64,000 bases of DNA, from NCBI RefSeq assembly GCF_038957035.1, contig NZ_CP152412.1, forward strand, positions 6,382,501-6,446,500, given 5' to 3'. The DNA comes from Bradyrhizobium sp. B097. GTDB taxonomy: Bacteria > Pseudomonadota > Alphaproteobacteria > Rhizobiales > Xanthobacteraceae. The position numbers and the translations under genes were made by a program. The notes under the pieces were generated by a model. That model had not been told where the DNA came from. It was given only the letters and a program-made list of their open reading frames with translations, and ran no database searches. This document shows, piece after piece, positions 29,787 to 38,679 of this stretch. Every line of letters starts with the position of its first letter. The first letter of the stretch is position 1.

Positions 29787-30890
29787 TTAGTCTTGGGACG
29801 CCGGCCCATTGTCACGGTAGGCCCACAGGCATTCGCGCGGCAGCGCGATCTGTGCCTCGACGCCGACCTGGTGGCGCGCGGCGGTGCCGAGCTCGATCGC
29901 CTCCAGCCGTTTGCCGAACAGCTCGAGGCCGTAGGCGGTCTGCGTGCCCTGGTAGCGCCGGTCGAGCACCTTTGCCGCAAATGTATTGGCGCCAGCGGGC
30001 TGGCCGATCGCGATGTTCTCGGGCCGCAGCGCCACCCGCACCTTCTCGTCGGGAGCCAGTGCCTGGCACAGGGCGACCTCTCCTTGCCGGCCGTCGCCGA
30101 AATCGACCACGCCATAGCCGCCGTTGCACGCGACCAGCGTGCCGGCGAGCTCGTTGGTCGCGCCGGTGAAATTGGCGACGAACAGATCGGCTGGACGGTT
30201 GTAGATCACGTCGGGCGTGTCCATCTGCAACAGCTTGCCGTCGCGCATCACGCCGATCCGGTCGCCGAGCACGACCGCCTCGGCCTGATCGTGGGTGACA
30301 TAGAGCGCGGTCATCCCGGTCTGCTTGAGGATGACGCGGAGGTCGTCGCGCAGCCGCAGGCGCAATTTGGCATCGAGGTTCGACAGCGGCTCGTCGAGCA
30401 GCAAGAGCTGCGGCCGGTACACCATGCTGCGCGCCAGCGCGACGCGCTGCATCTGGCCGCCCGAGAGCGCGACCACGGGCCGGTCGGCATAGTCGGACAA
30501 TCCGACCAGCGCCAGTGCGTCGTCGACCATGCGGGCGGCATCGGTGCGGCCGACCGTGCGGTGCTTCAACGGATAGATCACGTTCTGCCGCACCGTCATA
30601 TGCGGCCACACCGCATAGGACTGGAACACCATGCCGAGGTTGCGCGCGCGCGGCGGCACCAGGATGCCGCGCGCCGGTGACGACACCACCTGCCCGGAAA
30701 TGCTGATCTCGCCATCGGTCGGATGCTCGAGCCCGGCAACGCAGCGCAGCGTCGTGGTCTTGCCGCAGCCGGACGGCCCGAGCAGCACCACGATCTCGCC
30801 GGCCGGCACGCCAAAGCTGACGCCGTCGATCGCCGGACGGCCGATCGCAAACTGCTTCCTGAGATCGCTGACCTCGAGCGTTGCCGTCAT
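29787..30890 (-). CDS. Iron(III)/putrescine-type ABC transporter ATPase (FbpC/PotA family)
   Basis: 367-residue ATPase. Walker A GPSGCGKTT, signature ALSGGQMQRVALARSMV, Walker B LLLLDEPLSNLDAKLR and H-loop ALYVTHDQAEAVVLGD, followed by a C-terminal TOBE domain (about residues 240-350) with VALRPENIAIGQPAG. It ends a three-gene operon with a binding protein and a two-domain permease. The family covers ferric iron, spermidine/putrescine, sulfate and phosphonate importers, so the substrate is not fixed by this gene. Confidence 0.9.
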   Translation of the reverse strand: MTATLEVSDLRKQFAIGRPAIDGVSFGVPAGEIVVLLGPSGCGKTTTLRCVAGLEHPTDGEISISGQVVSSPARGILVPPRARNLGMVFQSYAVWPHMTVRQNVIYPLKHRTVGRTDAARMVDDALALVGLSDYADRPVVALSGGQMQRVALARSMVYRPQLLLLDEPLSNLDAKLRLRLRDDLRVILKQTGMTALYVTHDQAEAVVLGDRIGVMRDGKLLQMDTPDVIYNRPADLFVANFTGATNELAGTLVACNGGYGVVDFGDGRQGEVALCQALAPDEKVRVALRPENIAIGQPAGANTFAAKVLDRRYQGTQTAYGLELFGKRLEAIELGTAARHQVGVEAQIALPRECLWAYRDNGPASQD

Positions 30891-30905
30891 CGCTGCACCA
30901 TCAGC

Positions 30906-31943
30906 CTATTGTCGGTAACCGAACGTCTTGTCCCACTCCGCGACCCACGCCGCGTGCAGCTTCACGTAATCGTCGAACTTCGGGTACCAGAGCTTGACCA
31001 CCTTGGGATCAAACCCCTCCGGAAAGGCCGGCGGCTCCTTCAGCGAGGTGAGATTGCCGAGCTCCTTGATCATGAAGGTCTGCCCTTCCTTCGACAGGCA
31101 CCAGTTCAGGAACAGCTTTGCCGCGTTCGGATGGGCAGCCGTCTTCGGAATGCCGCTCGCGTAGGGATTGACCGGCGCGCCTTCGGGCGGAAAGAAAATC
31201 TCGATCGGCGCGCCATCCTTCTTCTTTTGATAGATCACGTTGTAGAGCAGCGGCGCAATCGCGATCTCGCCGCGCACCAGCGCATCGGCCGTCGGCGCGC
31301 CGGAGGGATACAGCACCGGATGGGTGGCGGCCTGCCTCGCCCAGTAGTCCTCGCCGAGCACCTGGCGCTCGAACATGATCCGGGTCCAGGTGGTGCCGCC
31401 GGACTGCGCGAACACCTGCCCGATCAACTTGTCATATTGCGGCTTGGTCAGATCCATCCAGGATTTCGGCGGGTCCTTCACCAGCTCGGTGTTGTAGCCG
31501 ATCGACCAGGCGATGGTGGCACGCGGCCAGAGCTTCGGCGAGATCAGCGCGTCCTTGCTGTAATCGGCCGCGTTCGGCGGCGCATAGTCCTGGAACAGAT
31601 CCTCCAGCGGCTGCATCAGCGCGCGATCGGAGTGATCGACGACGTCGGCGATCAGCTTGCCGGCCGCGGCTTCGGTCTTGACGCGGGTGATGAGTTGCCC
31701 GCCGGGCGCGCGGACCATCTCGACCGTGATCTCGGGAAAGCGCTTGTTGAACGCCTTGATCACCTGCTGCTCGATCTCGGCAAAATTCGCCGTGTAGAAC
31801 ACGAGCTTGCCTTCGGCCTTCGCGGCCGCGATCAACTCGGCCGAGCCGAACTCCTGCGCCCGCGCGGCCGGCATCAGCGCAAGGGTTGCAGCGCTCGCCA
31901 ATGCCAGTGTCAAGGCCAGTGTGGTGAAGGTTCGTCTATCCAT
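30906..31943 (-). CDS. Iron(III)-type ABC transporter periplasmic binding protein
   Basis: 345 residues from the ATG at 31943. Signal peptide LALTLALASAATLALMPAARAQ, mature start EFGSAELIAAAKAEGKLVFYTANFAEIEQQVIKAF, which is the FbpA/AfuA-type opening (AKKEGKLVFYT). A later segment AHPNAAKLFLNWCLSKEGQ is also diagnostic of this family. Ferric iron is the usual cargo, although 2-aminoethylphosphonate and other small ligands occur in relatives. I do not see the YY tyrosine pair of classical FbpA at a convincing place, so the ligand is left open. Confidence 0.87.
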   Translation of the reverse strand: MDRRTFTTLALTLALASAATLALMPAARAQEFGSAELIAAAKAEGKLVFYTANFAEIEQQVIKAFNKRFPEITVEMVRAPGGQLITRVKTEAAAGKLIADVVDHSDRALMQPLEDLFQDYAPPNAADYSKDALISPKLWPRATIAWSIGYNTELVKDPPKSWMDLTKPQYDKLIGQVFAQSGGTTWTRIMFERQVLGEDYWARQAATHPVLYPSGAPTADALVRGEIAIAPLLYNVIYQKKKDGAPIEIFFPPEGAPVNPYASGIPKTAAHPNAAKLFLNWCLSKEGQTFMIKELGNLTSLKEPPAFPEGFDPKVVKLWYPKFDDYVKLHAAWVAEWDKTFGYRQ

Positions 31944-31963
31944 CGCCAATCCTCCCCTTATTG

Positions 31964-33706
31964 TTATCCGGTCCGCGCCACGTTGCCCTGCGCCGCCCCA
32001 CGCGACAGCCAGTTGGCCCCGCCGATCAGGACGCCGAGCAGCACGGTCTGCACCAGGCTGAAGGCCGCGGTCTTGCCGATATTGCCGCCTTCGTAATAGT
32101 CGAGCAGCAACACCGACATCACCATCGTGTTGCTGGTATAGAGGAATAGCGACGAGCCGAGCTCGCGGATCGCCAGCACGAACAGCAGCGTCATCGACGC
32201 CAGCACGCCCGGCCGCGCCAGCGGCAGCACGATCGTCCTGATGGTGCCGAGCATGCCCCGGCCGCAAACCCAGGCGGCCTCCTCGAGCTCGCGATGGATC
32301 TGCAGGAACGAGGTCGACAGCGCCTTCACTGTGTCGGGCATGAAGCGCGCGATGAAGGCGAGCGCGAGAATCCAGATCGTGCCGTAGAGCCCGCCGGGCA
32401 CGCCGATCCAGGCCCAGAGATAGGCGACGCCGACTACGAGCCCGGGGATCGCGACCGGCAGCGTCGAGATCAGGTCGATGGCGCCGCGTCCGGCGACGCG
32501 GGTGCGATGGATCGTGTAGCCGATCGCAAAAGCGAGCGCGCCGCCGACGACAGCGGTGATGACGCCGACCTCGATCGCGTTGTAGATCGACTTCATCGTC
32601 AGCGGGTTGTCGAAGATGCTCTCGAAATGCGTCAGCGAATATTGCCGCATGTCGAACAGGCTGGCGGCATCGCGGATGAACATGAACTTGCGGAACGCCG
32701 CGACGATCAGCGCCAGCGACGGTAGCACCACTACGATGAGGAGATAGACGATCCCGAGCGCGAAGGTGAGCCAGCGCCATGGCCCCAGATCGAGGCTGCG
32801 CGGCCGGAACGCCTTGCCCGCAACGGTCGTGTAGCTGCGCCCGCTGAGCAAATTCTGCTGCAGGTAGACCAATAGCCCCGTGACCATCATCAGGATGATC
32901 GCGACGGCGGCCGCGGTGTTGTAGAGCGGCGGCGACCAGTTGGTGAGCTTGAAGATGTAGGTGGTGAGCACGCTTAGATTGGTCGGCGCGCCGAGCACGG
33001 CCGGGATGCCGTAGATGCCGAGCATCACGATGAACGACAGCAGCATGCCCGAGACGATCGCCGGCATGATCAGCGGAAACGTCACCGTGAACAGGGTGGC
33101 GAACGGGCTGGCGCCGGAGATTTCCGCGGCCTCCTCCAGGCTCGGGTCCATGTTGCGCAGCGCCGACGACGTGAACATGTAGACATAGGGCGCGTAGTAG
33201 ATTCCGAACACGAACACCAGGCCCCACATCGAATAGAGATCGATGCGCAGGTCGGAGCCCAGCCACTTGAACATCGTGTTGATCAACCCGGTCTTCGGTG
33301 AGCCGAGGATCGCCCAGGCCACGCCCGCCACCAGCGGCGGAGCGAACAGCGGCAGGATGCTGGCCGCCGCGATGAAGCCCTTGAACGGCGTGTTGGTGCG
33401 AACCACGATCCACGAGAACAGCAGCCCGATCGCAACCGCGATGACCGTGCCGCCGCCACAGGCGATCAGCGTGTTGAGCAGCGCTTCGCCGACATTCGGA
33501 TTGGCGAGCACGGCGAGGAAATTGGCGATCGACAGATGGCTCAGGCTGAGGCGGATGCCGTCGACCACCGGATTGGTGTCGGTGAGCGCGCCGAGCAGCA
33601 GCATCAAGACGGGATAGATGACGAGGAAGCCGAGGATCGCCAGCAGCGCCGCGACCCAGAGGCCGGTGAATGCGCGGCGCCGGGTTCCCTCCCTGGCGCT
33701 TCGCAT
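31964..33706 (-). CDS. Iron(III)-type ABC transporter permease, two fused membrane domains (FbpB type)
   Basis: 580 residues from the ATG at 33706; a TTG at 33739 is also possible. Two permease halves are visible, each with its own EAA loop: EEAAEISGASPFATLFTVTFPLIMPAI in the first and EEAAWVCGRGMLGTIRTIVLPLARPG in the second. This matches FbpB-type proteins that act as a single polypeptide pore. The open frame runs further upstream to 33940, but that part translates intergenic repeat sequence and is not coding. Confidence 0.9.
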   Translation of the reverse strand: MRSAREGTRRRAFTGLWVAALLAILGFLVIYPVLMLLLGALTDTNPVVDGIRLSLSHLSIANFLAVLANPNVGEALLNTLIACGGGTVIAVAIGLLFSWIVVRTNTPFKGFIAAASILPLFAPPLVAGVAWAILGSPKTGLINTMFKWLGSDLRIDLYSMWGLVFVFGIYYAPYVYMFTSSALRNMDPSLEEAAEISGASPFATLFTVTFPLIMPAIVSGMLLSFIVMLGIYGIPAVLGAPTNLSVLTTYIFKLTNWSPPLYNTAAAVAIILMMVTGLLVYLQQNLLSGRSYTTVAGKAFRPRSLDLGPWRWLTFALGIVYLLIVVVLPSLALIVAAFRKFMFIRDAASLFDMRQYSLTHFESIFDNPLTMKSIYNAIEVGVITAVVGGALAFAIGYTIHRTRVAGRGAIDLISTLPVAIPGLVVGVAYLWAWIGVPGGLYGTIWILALAFIARFMPDTVKALSTSFLQIHRELEEAAWVCGRGMLGTIRTIVLPLARPGVLASMTLLFVLAIRELGSSLFLYTSNTMVMSVLLLDYYEGGNIGKTAAFSLVQTVLLGVLIGGANWLSRGAAQGNVARTG

Positions 33707-33907
33707 GGCTTCGCTGCGCCAGTCGGTCTGTCCGTGCAATGCGCGCGTCCCCTCTTGCGGCCCGATCTGACGTCGCGCCTGCTTATATGCCAAGCGTAGT
33801 CGATCGCGACTGTGACGCAAGCTATCCGAAAGTCGCTCCGGCGCGCTAATGTGACACAGCGCGGTACACGAATTCGATTGATCGCGCTCACGCGCTGCAA
33901 GCTGAGT

Positions 33908-34037
33908 GTCGTCCCTGCGAAAGCAGGGACCCACAACCACTGGGTTGTGCTGTGAGAGTGAGCTGCGGCCCCGGCGTCACGCAACAACGCGCATTTGGGG
34001 TGATGGGTCCTGGCATTCGCCAGGACGGCGATGAGGA
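33908..34037. repeat. Palindromic intergenic repeat (GTCGTCCCTGCGAAAGCAGGGAC end)
   Basis: Starts GTCGTCCCTGCGAAAGCAGGGACCC, itself a hairpin, and ends with GGGTCCTGGCATTCGCCAGGACGGC. The general form is that of repeats seen between genes in Bradyrhizobium-type genomes. No coding potential. Confidence 0.6.
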
Positions 34038-34072
34038 TGGTTCTCGCGCGATACGACGTACTTTATCTCGGT

Positions 34073-34176
34073 GTCATCGCCCGGCTCGACCGGGCGATCC
34101 AGTATTCCAGAGACGCCGGTGCTTGAATCGAGAAGCCGCGGCGTACTGGATCGCCCGGTCAAGCCGGGCGATGACA
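34073..34176. repeat. Near-perfect long inverted repeat
   Basis: Arms of 32 nt at 34073-34104 and 34144-34175 are reverse complements with a single mismatch, separated by 39 nt. The arm starts GTCATCGCCCGGCT. It would form a long stable hairpin and is probably a dispersed REP-like element. Confidence 0.85.
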
Positions 34177-34358
34177 GTTGAAGTGGGGGCGCAGCTCCGC
34201 ATTCTCGCGACATGGGTTGCCCGAGCTTTGCTCTTCGTTCCGCCCCTCACCCCGAGCCCGCCCCCACGGCCGCAGCCTGCCGGCGCGTTCCCGGCAAGGC
34301 CGCTTCGCATATGCATCATGCAATGGCGCGGCTGGGGAACGGGATGGCGCCGTAGTAC

Positions 34359-35798
34359 ATGGCGATCCCGGAGACAATTTCAGGCATGCTCGAGAAGACC
34401 CCGATATCAGGCGCGGCAGCGGCGCCGATCACCGATGGATTGCCGGATGGATTGCCCTGGGAAAAGCGGCGCTGGGCGGTGGCCGCGATCTTCACGGCGC
34501 TGGCGATGGCCTCGCTCGATACCGCGATCGCCAACATCGCGCTGCCCGCGATCGCAAGCGACCTGCATGTCAGCCCTGCCGAGGTGGTCTGGGTCGTCAA
34601 CGTCTACCAGATCGCCCTGGTCGCAACGCTGCTGCCGCTCGGCGCGCTCGGCGAAATCGTCGGCCACCAGCGGATCTACATCGGCGGTCTCCTGCTGTTC
34701 ACATTGGCGTCACTCGGCTGTGCGCTGGCGTGGTCGCTGCCGAGCCTCTTGGTCGCGCGCACCTTGCAGGGGCTTGGCGCCAGCGGCCTGATGAGCGTCA
34801 ACACCGCGCTGGTCCGCTTCGTCTATCCGAGCCGGATGCTCGGCCGCGGCTTCGGCCACAATGCGCTCGTGGTCGCAAGCGCCATGACGCTGGGGCCGAC
34901 CGTCGCCTCCGGCATCCTCGCGCTCGGCTCGTGGCCCTGGCTGTTCGCCGTCAACATCCCCTTCGGCATCGTCGCATTGCTGATCGGCATGAAGACGCTG
35001 CCGAAGACGCCGCGCGCCACCCACGCCTTCGACTTCGCCGGTGCGGCGCTGGCCTGCGCCTGCCTCGGGCTCTTCATCATCAGCATCGGCAGCGCCGCCC
35101 ACAAGGCGGCGCCTGCGCTCGTCATCTCGGAGTTCGCCGGCGCCCTCCTGTTCGGCTGGATCCTGACCCGGCGGCATGCCGATCATCCGGCGCCGATGCT
35201 GCCGATCGACTTGTTCCGCCGTCCGATCTTCGCGCTGTCGGCCGCGACCGCCGTCTGCTCATTTGCTGTGCAGGGCCTCGCCTTCGTGTCGCTGCCGTTC
35301 TACTTCGAGGACGTTCTGCACCGCTCGCAGGTCGAGACCGGCTTCTTCATGACGCCCTGGCCGCTGGTGGTCGCCTTCATGGCGCCGATCGGCGGCCGGC
35401 TGTCGGATCGCTATCCGGCCGGCATCCTCGGCGGCATCGGCATGCTGCTGCTGGGCCTCGGCATGGTGCTGCTCGCGACCCTGCCGGCCGAGCCCGGCAT
35501 CGCCAACATCGTCTGGCGCACCATGATCTGCGGCATCGGTTTCGGCTTCTTCCAGACCCCCAACATGAAGGCGATCATGTCGAGCGCGCCGCCGCATCGC
35601 AGCGGCAGCGCCAGCAGCATCGTTGCAACCGCGCGGTTGACCGGACAGACCACCGGCGCCGCGCTGGCCGCGCTCTGCTTCGCACTCGCCGATCGCGAGG
35701 GCGCCACCGTTGCGTTGGCGCTGGGTGCGGGATTTGCCGCGCTCGGCAGCGTCATGAGCTTCCTGCGGTTAGCCGTCGCTTCGCCGCAAAAGACATGA
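34359..35798 (+). CDS. MFS multidrug-type exporter (DHA2/EmrB-QacA family)
   Basis: 479 residues, consistent with 14 membrane helices. Helix 1 and motif D1 are visible in AAIFTALAMASLDTAIANIALPAIASDLHVS, then PAEVVWVVNVYQIALVATLLPLGALGEIVGHQRIY (motif A) and RTLQGLGASGLMSVNTALVRFVYP. Proton-driven efflux of a drug or metabolite is inferred from family. It is transcribed toward the molybdenum hydroxylase genes, 153 bp away, with no obvious functional tie. Confidence 0.87.
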   Translation: MAIPETISGMLEKTPISGAAAAPITDGLPDGLPWEKRRWAVAAIFTALAMASLDTAIANIALPAIASDLHVSPAEVVWVVNVYQIALVATLLPLGALGEIVGHQRIYIGGLLLFTLASLGCALAWSLPSLLVARTLQGLGASGLMSVNTALVRFVYPSRMLGRGFGHNALVVASAMTLGPTVASGILALGSWPWLFAVNIPFGIVALLIGMKTLPKTPRATHAFDFAGAALACACLGLFIISIGSAAHKAAPALVISEFAGALLFGWILTRRHADHPAPMLPIDLFRRPIFALSAATAVCSFAVQGLAFVSLPFYFEDVLHRSQVETGFFMTPWPLVVAFMAPIGGRLSDRYPAGILGGIGMLLLGLGMVLLATLPAEPGIANIVWRTMICGIGFGFFQTPNMKAIMSSAPPHRSGSASSIVATARLTGQTTGAALAALCFALADREGATVALALGAGFAALGSVMSFLRLAVASPQKT

Positions 35799-35951
35799 CA
35801 GGCATGTTGCGCGCGCGGGGCGCGGCCAAACACCGCGCCATCAACTTTCTTCCGCACTGCAAACGCGTTTTCTTGATTTGAACCGTTCCAGTTTCAAGGC
35901 CAACATCGCGCTGAAGTCCGATCGGAGGATTGGACCATTCAGGGGAAAGCG

Positions 35952-36401
35952 ATGGCAAACCTCAAAATCAACGGCAAGACAATCAATGTGGACGTCGAGG
36001 ACGACACGCCACTGTTGTGGGCGATTCGCGAGAACGTCGGACTGACGGGGACCAAATATGGCTGCGGCATTGCACAATGCGGCGCCTGCACGGTGCATGT
36101 CGACGGCGTCGCGATACGTTCCTGCGGCGTGACGGTGAGCGAGATGGCCGGCAAGGACATCACCACCATCGAGGGTCTCGCGGCGGGCGGCGTGATGCAC
36201 AAGGTGCAGCTTGCCTGGATCGCGAACGACGTGCCGCAATGCGGCTATTGCCAGAGCGGCATGATCATGGCGGTCGCGGCGCTCTTGAAGGAAAACCCGA
36301 AGCCGACCGACGACGACATCAACGACGCCATCACCAATATCTGCCGCTGCGGCACCTTCCAGCAGGTGCGCGAGGCGATCCATGCTGCCGCGAACGCGTG
36401 A
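35952..36401 (+). CDS. Molybdenum hydroxylase small subunit, 2x[2Fe-2S] (isoquinoline 1-oxidoreductase alpha type)
   Basis: 149 residues. The plant-type ferredoxin cluster ligands are C38, C43, C46 and C58 ([11 protein letters not shown]...C). The second cluster is formed by QCGYCQSG and ICRCG in the helical C-terminal domain. Electrons pass from the molybdenum centre in the large subunit encoded 10 bp downstream to an external acceptor. There is an AGGGGAAAG ribosome site upstream of the ATG. No FAD subunit gene is present, which is typical of the isoquinoline-oxidoreductase/aldehyde-oxidase group that donates to cytochromes or quinones. Confidence 0.9.
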   Translation: MANLKINGKTINVDVEDDTPLLWAIRENVGLTGTKYGCGIAQCGACTVHVDGVAIRSCGVTVSEMAGKDITTIEGLAAGGVMHKVQLAWIANDVPQCGYCQSGMIMAVAALLKENPKPTDDDINDAITNICRCGTFQQVREAIHAAANA

Positions 36402-36411
36402 GGAGGCAGCC

Positions 36412-38622
36412 ATGAACCCACAAGTCAACCAGCACGTCATGCCAAAGCTCTCTTCAAGGCTCAATCGCCGCGCCTTCGTGATCGGCACGGCAACCGCCGG
36501 CGCCGGTCTTGCGCTCGGCCTCGATCTGCCGTTCGGCGGCCCCTCCGTGGTGCGCGCCGCGGACGGCGCCCCTGAAGTCAACGCCTGGGTCGTGATCCGG
36601 CCCGACGACACCGTGGTGATCCGCATCGCCCGCTCCGAGATGGGTCAGGGCACGCTCACCGGCCTTGCCCAGCTCGTCGCCGAAGAACTGGAATGCGATT
36701 GGTCGAAGGTCACGACCGAATTCCCGACGCCCGGCCAGAGCGTCGCCCGCAAGCGCGCCTGGGGCGATTTCTCCACCGGCGGCAGCCGCGGCATCCGCAC
36801 CTCGCAGGACTATGTCCGCAAGGGCGGCGCCACCGCGCGCGTGATGCTGATCCAGGCCGCGGCGAACGAGTGGAAGGTGCCGGCCACCGAATGCAAGGCC
36901 GCCAACAGCGTCATCACCCATACGCCGTCGGGCAAGACCACGACCTACGGCAAGGTTGCGGAAGCGGCTGCCAGGCTCGAGCCGCCGGCCGACGTCAAGC
37001 TGAAGGATCCCAAGGACTGGACCATTGCCGGCAAGGGCCTGAAGCGGCTCGACACCGTCGACAAGACCACCGGCAAGATGACTTATGGCATCGACGTCAA
37101 GCTGCCGGGCATGCTGAACGCCGCGATCAAGGACTGCCCGGTGTTCGGCGGCAAGCTGAAGAGCTTCGACGAAGCCAAGATCGCCAACATGAAGGGCGTC
37201 AAGAAGGTGGTGCCGGTCGGTGACAGCGCCGTCGCCGTCGTTGCCGACACCTGGTGGCACGCCAAGTCCGCGCTCGACAAGCTGCCGATCGTCTGGGACG
37301 AAGGCGACAATGCAAAGGTCTCCAGCGAGACGATTGCGAAATGGCTCGCCGAAGGTCTCGACAACGTGCAGCCGGCCTATGTCGGCAACCAGAACGGCGA
37401 TGCAAAGGCGGCGATCGCCAGTGCCGCCAAGAAGGTGGAGGCGGTCTACAGCTATCCCTACCAGAACCACGCCACGATGGAGCCGATGAACGCCACCGTG
37501 CTCTACACGCCTGACAAATGCGAGGTGTGGTGCGGCACGCAGAATGGCGAGGCGGCGTTCGCGGCGGCGCTCGAGGCCTCCGGCCTGCCGGCCGAGAAGG
37601 TCGACGTGCACAAGCTGATGCTCGGCGGCGGGTTCGGCCGGCGCGGCATGACCGACTATGTCCGTCAGGCGGTGGCGATCGCCAAGCAGATGCCCGGCAC
37701 GCCGATCAAGCTGCTGTGGTCGCGCGAAGAGGACATGCAGCACGGCAAGTATCACCCGATCACGCAGTGCAAGCTGACCGGCGCGTTCGATGCCGACAAC
37801 AATCTGGTCGCGTTGCATTACCGGCTGTCGGGTCAATCCATCCTGTTCTCGGTGCGCCCGGAAGCGCTGCAGAACGGCATGGACCCCGCCGCGTTCCAGG
37901 GCGTCGCGCAATCCGGCGAGGCTGCGATCGGCTATTCGGTGCCCAACCTGCTGGTCGAGCATGCGATGCGCAACCCGCACGTCCCGCCGGGCTTCTGGCG
38001 CGGCGTCAACGTCAATCACAACGCGATCTACATGGAATGCTTCATGGACGAGCTGGCGCTGGCTGCCGGCCAGGACCCGCTCGAATTCCGCCGCAAGCTG
38101 ATGGGCAAGAACCCCAAGCATCTCGCGGTGCTCAATGCCGTGGCCGAGAAGATCGGCTGGGGCACGCCGGCGCCGCAGGGCGTCTATCGCGGCATCGCGC
38201 AGGTGATGGGCTATGGCAGCTATGTCGCCGGCGCCGCCGAGATCTCGGTGACCGACGGCAGCAAGATCAAGGTGCACCGCATCGTCGCCTCGACCGATCC
38301 CGGTTACGTCGTCAACCCGGCGCAGGTGGAGCGGCAGATCGCGGGCTCCTTCGTCTACGGCCTCAGCGCGCTGTTCTACGGCGGTTGCACCGTGAAGGAC
38401 GGCCGCATCGAGCAGACCAATTTCGACACCTACAACTCGATGCGCATCAACGAAATGCCGAAGGTCGAATCGGTGATGGTGCCGAGCGGCGGGTTCTGGG
38501 GCGGCGTCGGCGAGCCGACCATCGGCGTTGCGGCGCCGGCGGTGCTCAACGCCTATTTCGCGGCGACGGGAAAGCGCATCCGCTCTTTCCCGCTGCGCAA
38601 CCAGAACATCTCGTTCGCCTGA
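36412..38622 (+). CDS. Molybdenum hydroxylase large subunit with Tat signal (isoquinoline 1-oxidoreductase beta type)
   Basis: 736 residues from the ATG at 36412, which has AGGAGG overlapping the small-subunit stop. A twin-arginine signal (NRRAFVIGTATAGAGLALG, residues 18-36) predicts export of the folded enzyme with its small subunit. Molybdopterin-binding landmarks include ARSEMGQGTLTGLAQLVAEEL, MLGGGFGRRG, HVPPGFWRGVNVNHNAIYMECFMDELA and, near the C-terminus, FWGGVGEPTIGVAAPAVLNA with the catalytic glutamate position. It hydroxylates an N-heterocycle or oxidises an aldehyde; the substrate is not known. The sulfur-oxidation genes that follow encode c-type cytochromes that could accept its electrons, but this is only context. 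Confidence 0.9.
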   Translation: MNPQVNQHVMPKLSSRLNRRAFVIGTATAGAGLALGLDLPFGGPSVVRAADGAPEVNAWVVIRPDDTVVIRIARSEMGQGTLTGLAQLVAEELECDWSKVTTEFPTPGQSVARKRAWGDFSTGGSRGIRTSQDYVRKGGATARVMLIQAAANEWKVPATECKAANSVITHTPSGKTTTYGKVAEAAARLEPPADVKLKDPKDWTIAGKGLKRLDTVDKTTGKMTYGIDVKLPGMLNAAIKDCPVFGGKLKSFDEAKIANMKGVKKVVPVGDSAVAVVADTWWHAKSALDKLPIVWDEGDNAKVSSETIAKWLAEGLDNVQPAYVGNQNGDAKAAIASAAKKVEAVYSYPYQNHATMEPMNATVLYTPDKCEVWCGTQNGEAAFAAALEASGLPAEKVDVHKLMLGGGFGRRGMTDYVRQAVAIAKQMPGTPIKLLWSREEDMQHGKYHPITQCKLTGAFDADNNLVALHYRLSGQSILFSVRPEALQNGMDPAAFQGVAQSGEAAIGYSVPNLLVEHAMRNPHVPPGFWRGVNVNHNAIYMECFMDELALAAGQDPLEFRRKLMGKNPKHLAVLNAVAEKIGWGTPAPQGVYRGIAQVMGYGSYVAGAAEISVTDGSKIKVHRIVASTDPGYVVNPAQVERQIAGSFVYGLSALFYGGCTVKDGRIEQTNFDTYNSMRINEMPKVESVMVPSGGFWGGVGEPTIGVAAPAVLNAYFAATGKRIRSFPLRNQNISFA

Positions 38623-38679
38623 TCAAACCAGAAGCGGCGGCCGCACCGGCCGCCGCTTCCTTTTTCCGGATTCTCGTGC

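Larger units (their letters stand above)
33740..34358. other. Repeat-rich non-coding region between ABC permease and MFS exporter
   Basis: About 620 bp without a supported gene. It contains two palindromic repeats (33908-34037 and 34073-34176) and a GC-rich tail before the MFS start. ORFs predicted through it are translations of the repeats. It must also hold promoters for the divergent iron-type operon and the MFS gene, which I cannot place. Confidence 0.6.

Noticed and set aside
33707..33940. N-terminal extension of the iron-type permease
   Set aside because: The extra codons translate an intergenic repeat (GTCCCTGCGAAAGCAGGGAC) and add no membrane segment.
34073..34176. CRISPR-like repeat
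   Set aside because: It is a single inverted pair, not direct repeats with spacers.
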